From positions 1-28,844 of the IMG/VR virus record IMGVR_UViG_3300042504_002086: DNA of 28,844 nt, one strand, 5' to 3'. The position numbers and the translations under genes were made by a program. Of the stretch, positions 27,101-28,844 are shown piece by piece. Position 1 is the first letter of the stretch; each line of letters begins with the position of its first letter. This DNA comes from a virus. Below the pieces are notes generated by a model. That model ran no database searches and was not told the origin of the DNA. It saw only the letters and a program-made list of their open reading frames with translations.

Positions 27101-28522
27101 CTCACGATCGTCGCGCGCAACCAGAACGCGACCACGGCGTCCTCGGGTGCGGCGTCGATCACGTTCAGCTCCAGCGACTTCAAGGTCGGCACGGGCGGGA
27201 TCGCGCGCTCTCAACTCGTGGCGCTCGTGGCCGAGACGGGCGAGGGGCGCTTGCGTCAGCGCGTGGCGGTCGTCGATCGCAACATCGTGGTGTTCGGCAC
27301 GGACTACCAGCAAGTGACCTCGGGCGGCTCGCAGGTGACCGCGGCGGCGGCGCGCTACTGGCACTCGCAGGCGTTGGGGCGCTTCGTGTTCACCACGGAC
27401 GGCGTGCGCTCGTTCAAGACCGACATCCGCACGCGCGAGACCAGCTTGTTCACGGCGACCACGGCGGGCGAGGTGCCGGTCGCGGCCCCCATCTTTGAGG
27501 CGTATCGCGCTCGCCTCGTGGCGCTTGCCGGCTCGCGCGCGTTCTACTCGGCCACGGGCAACCCGTTCGACTGGGACTACGCGCCCGAGGTCGTCTCGCC
27601 CGCGCAGGCGTGGAACTCAGGGCTCCCGCCGAGCTTCGACGTCGACGACGTGCTCAACGGGTTCGCGCCGATCACGGACGACTTCGCCATCGTGTTCGGC
27701 GATCACTCGATCTGGCGGCTCACGGGCGATCCCGGTCCCGGTGGGAACGGCGTGTACGACGTGCTGACGCGCTCAATGGGCGGGGCGTTCGGGCGCGCAT
27801 GGTGCGTGGGTCCGAGCGGCGAGCTGTACTTCTGGACGAACGAGGGCGAGCTTGCCGTCGTGCGCGGCGGGCAACAGATCGAGGTCTTGAGCGGCGCGCG
27901 GATGCGTGAGGTGTTCCGCTCCGTGGACCTGTCGAAGAACTTCATCCGCATGGCGTGGAACTACCGCGCCGACCGGCTCGACATCTTCGCGTGTCCGTAC
28001 GGCACCGAGGCGGGCTCAAGCCGCTGGTTCTCGTGGGAGCGCAGTGTCGACGCGCTGCAGGAGCACGAGTTTGCGGGGCGCATAGTGACCGACGCGATCA
28101 CGGTGGACGGCGACAAGCCTTCGGATGCGGCGGTTGTGATCGGATTCGGCGACGGCCAAGTGCGCAAGCTGGACGCCGCGGCGACGAAGGACGTTGACGT
28201 GCCGATCTACTCGAAGTGCCGATTCGGACCGCTCACGTGGGACGATGCGCGGCTCGACATGATGCTGACCGAGCTTCAAGTGGCCTTGGACGCGCGCGGC
28301 GATGGGTGCATCGTCGAGGTCTACTCCAGCGACACGGCGCGCGACTTCGGCAAGGCTCGCCGCCAGTTCAAGATTGCCCCAGGCGTCTCCGGTGCGAAGC
28401 TGCCTCGCGTGCGGGGGAACTACGTGTGGCTCGTGCTGCGCGGCGTGGGCGGCTGGGGCTTTGAATTCATGCTCGCGGTGATCGAGGCGGGCGGCCAGCG
28501 ACGCGCTGGGAGGCTTGCGTGA
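24140..28522 (+). CDS. 1,460-residue tail tube/hub-like protein with inserted ConA-like domain
   Basis: A very long frame from a GTG overlapping the adaptor stop (GTGA). The N-terminal ~300 residues (RLDWPSGGRDDSMPGPDQ, then LNVLTRNPRTGRYGG) and C-terminal ~440 (APITDDFAIVFGDHSIWRL through YFWTNEGELAVVRGGQQIE and KNFIRMAWNYRADRLDIF) look like a podovirus tail-tube B or P22 gp10-type hub made of beta-propeller-like repeats. Between them lie two similar beta modules (about 340-435 and 897-1019, each with an ANLRAIIN or TNLKAAIN helix) and a concanavalin-A/LamG-like domain (about 510-700) ending in TTAERQLVEGAIAWYYGEQA and LPTSHPY. The hub would gate DNA; the insert probably binds carbohydrate. 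No protease or lyase motif was recognised. Confidence 0.75.
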   Translation: MNIRLDWPSGGRDDSMPGPDQARGTTPESLNVLTRNPRTGRYGGGSREGLSAFCSAALGATGVRAMADCVVDTRTSNYDELATPVELWQGGARETRAVRVDADGNSYALEGGTHVVVRNSQGVEIDTIVLPVQSSGQKCYALAIDPLVRAFYVGTSEGGSAGRSRLWAYQKDTFSGWRIVWEIEPGAFVAKLAVHAGLLYAGLDDTVRGRSYVVRYENISTLARELSRSQVPSPVSGLSVNASGRVAVCSTLNSKRGFDPRFPNAGQRLDDSFRSWWLNNLGSWDTRKWCVFDPAELDLDTGDQVFEFFDSEGSERRLVTTGESVTVIERQGRFSGQPSNNDTLVIARRDGGASETWTFKSSATAAYEVAIGASATLTIANLRAIINNGILNVSAGSALVFMDDTDRVRALIGSPTEPQPELTITITSATFRFTPQGTSSPATTGMLRAGRVVTTTAPKFRAEGMSGRPVMVFDGKSTLLASPANPTIDANASEIMTALIPGFGAAGALASSARWAVFVACRPEPAAAGSTLLSQRFVDASNNQFTRAICSNMSTAGAFSADTLAVVDRDTTTTRYHVATPSGSKWSLISWVSNPQTTGSAYEIYFNGEPMLNGAGSPVHTGTAAASDSPFPTRIGQTSFFPASNFSPFDSFWSGEVGLIVAIQRSGTDVITTAERQLVEGAIAWYYGEQAKLPTSHPYYSTPPPPADGTVADFHRSRQALSPFGNVTVLDGDTQDIAYIVASPETGVGTTSALGGGIAWRTDGNLVSLGPIASATGTFESVRLIFDRGDDFSLTGAWTYSIGGASPVANDAFSFAGLEMAVDEFDNAYVPWHAERATIANAPPQYVVLDKDGVVLLQPTAPRAQACYSIALQQPRPAYGDETITRAESIVLGLRRENTVTLTMLSIPSAGTTVTFNGTVGTTATLETYTFVATPTNPREVDIGTTVDACLTNLKAAINLETGSGTLYAASTTRSELVSAVGLTTSTLTIVARNQNATTASSGAASITFSSSDFKVGTGGIARSQLVALVAETGEGRLRQRVAVVDRNIVVFGTDYQQVTSGGSQVTAAAARYWHSQALGRFVFTTDGVRSFKTDIRTRETSLFTATTAGEVPVAAPIFEAYRARLVALAGSRAFYSATGNPFDWDYAPEVVSPAQAWNSGLPPSFDVDDVLNGFAPITDDFAIVFGDHSIWRLTGDPGPGGNGVYDVLTRSMGGAFGRAWCVGPSGELYFWTNEGELAVVRGGQQIEVLSGARMREVFRSVDLSKNFIRMAWNYRADRLDIFACPYGTEAGSSRWFSWERSVDALQEHEFAGRIVTDAITVDGDKPSDAAVVIGFGDGQVRKLDAAATKDVDVPIYSKCRFGPLTWDDARLDMMLTELQVALDARGDGCIVEVYSSDTARDFGKARRQFKIAPGVSGAKLPRVRGNYVWLVLRGVGGWGFEFMLAVIEAGGQRRAGRLA

Positions 28523-28844
28523 CCGATCCGCGCGAGACCAGGCGCAAGTCGAAAGGCGCGCTGTACCAGCAAGGGCGCGTGTCGCCGTCGCTGGGCGCAA
28601 ACGACCCGCGCACACGGCGCTCGGCTCAGGCGCGCTTGACTTCGGAACTCACGGGCGCGTACGTGCGTCTCGACGAGCAGGGGCGCGTCACGGTCGACTA
28701 CGACGCGCTGCGCGATCAGCTCCAGCGCGACCTGAACCTGTCGAGCGACGCGGCGGTCACGGCTGCGCAACTCGCGGGCGCGTACCTCGTGGTGAGCCAG
28801 GATGGCGCGCTCGACGTGGACTACGACGCGCTGCTGTCCGAGCT
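28519..28844 (+). CDS. Structural protein with internal repeat, cut by the window end
   Basis: A frame from a GTG overlapping the hub gene's stop (GTGA), with GGGAGG five bases upstream, runs off the window after 108 codons without a stop. After a basic N terminus (VTDPRETRRKSKGALYQQ) two related segments appear: ELTGAYVRLDEQGRVTVDYD and QLAGAYLVVSQDGALDVDYD, each followed by AL. The A-Y-(V/L)-x-x-x-x-x-G-x-(V/L)-x-V-D-Y-D-A-L repeat is probably a tandem module of a tail or fibre protein. Its C terminus and full length are unknown. Confidence 0.72.
   Translation, partial: MTDPRETRRKSKGALYQQGRVSPSLGANDPRTRRSAQARLTSELTGAYVRLDEQGRVTVDYDALRDQLQRDLNLSSDAAVTAAQLAGAYLVVSQDGALDVDYDALLSE

Noticed and set aside
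1-28844. tRNA genes, CRISPR arrays, insertion sequences and integrase or attachment sites
   Set aside because: No cloverleaf-capable gap, spaced direct-repeat array, transposase or integrase motif was seen on either strand.

Overview
The window is a stretch of a tailed double-stranded DNA phage or prophage. Terminase, portal, scaffold, capsid, neck and tail genes lie in a row, together with a RecT/YqaJ recombination cassette and an O-like replication gene. Base composition is strongly GC-rich, GTG starts are frequent, and almost every gene overlaps the next by 1 to 11 bases. This points to a phage of a high-GC bacterium; the host cannot be named from sequence alone. The short-tail (podovirus-like) reading rests on the gene order portal, scaffold, capsid, neck, tail hub and on the absence of a tape-measure or contractile-sheath gene in the window. 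No integrase, holin, endolysin, tRNA or CRISPR array was seen.

Leftward (minus-strand) block, 1-7798. Read in transcription order from 7798, it holds a Cys-rich protein, several small early proteins, a 42-residue membrane protein, an HTH protein, a YqaJ-type exonuclease, RecT and an SMC-like ATPase. A strong intrinsic terminator follows the ATPase at 2649-2721. Directly after it lies a promoter-like sequence (2608-2654) closely resembling the one upstream of 7798 (7866-7911). A second leftward run then encodes a coiled-coil protein, small hypothetical proteins, a Lar-like zinc ribbon and a gene cut by the window start. Short near-identical sequences recur at several start codons in both runs.

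Divergent control region, 7799-8015. It holds the leftward promoter with a hairpin-forming leader, and a candidate rightward promoter whose start site would fall on the ATG of an HTH regulator that has no ribosome binding site.

Rightward early block, 8016-10051. HTH regulator, small protein, DUF1376-type replication protein with a G-tract/C-tract candidate origin inside its linker, helicase-loader-like protein, small protein.

Rightward late block, 10171 to the window end. A DUF5681-type protein (candidate small terminase) is followed by an unusual tail or receptor module placed before the large terminase: a baseplate-like protein, a 652-residue structural protein, an alpha/beta hydrolase with a GNSWGG nucleophile elbow and three small structural proteins. 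Then come large terminase, portal, an overlapping pair of genes including the scaffold, major capsid protein (strongest ribosome binding site in the window), a second head protein, a terminator, a neck adaptor, a 1,460-residue tail-hub-like protein with a concanavalin-A-like insert, and a truncated repeat-containing gene.
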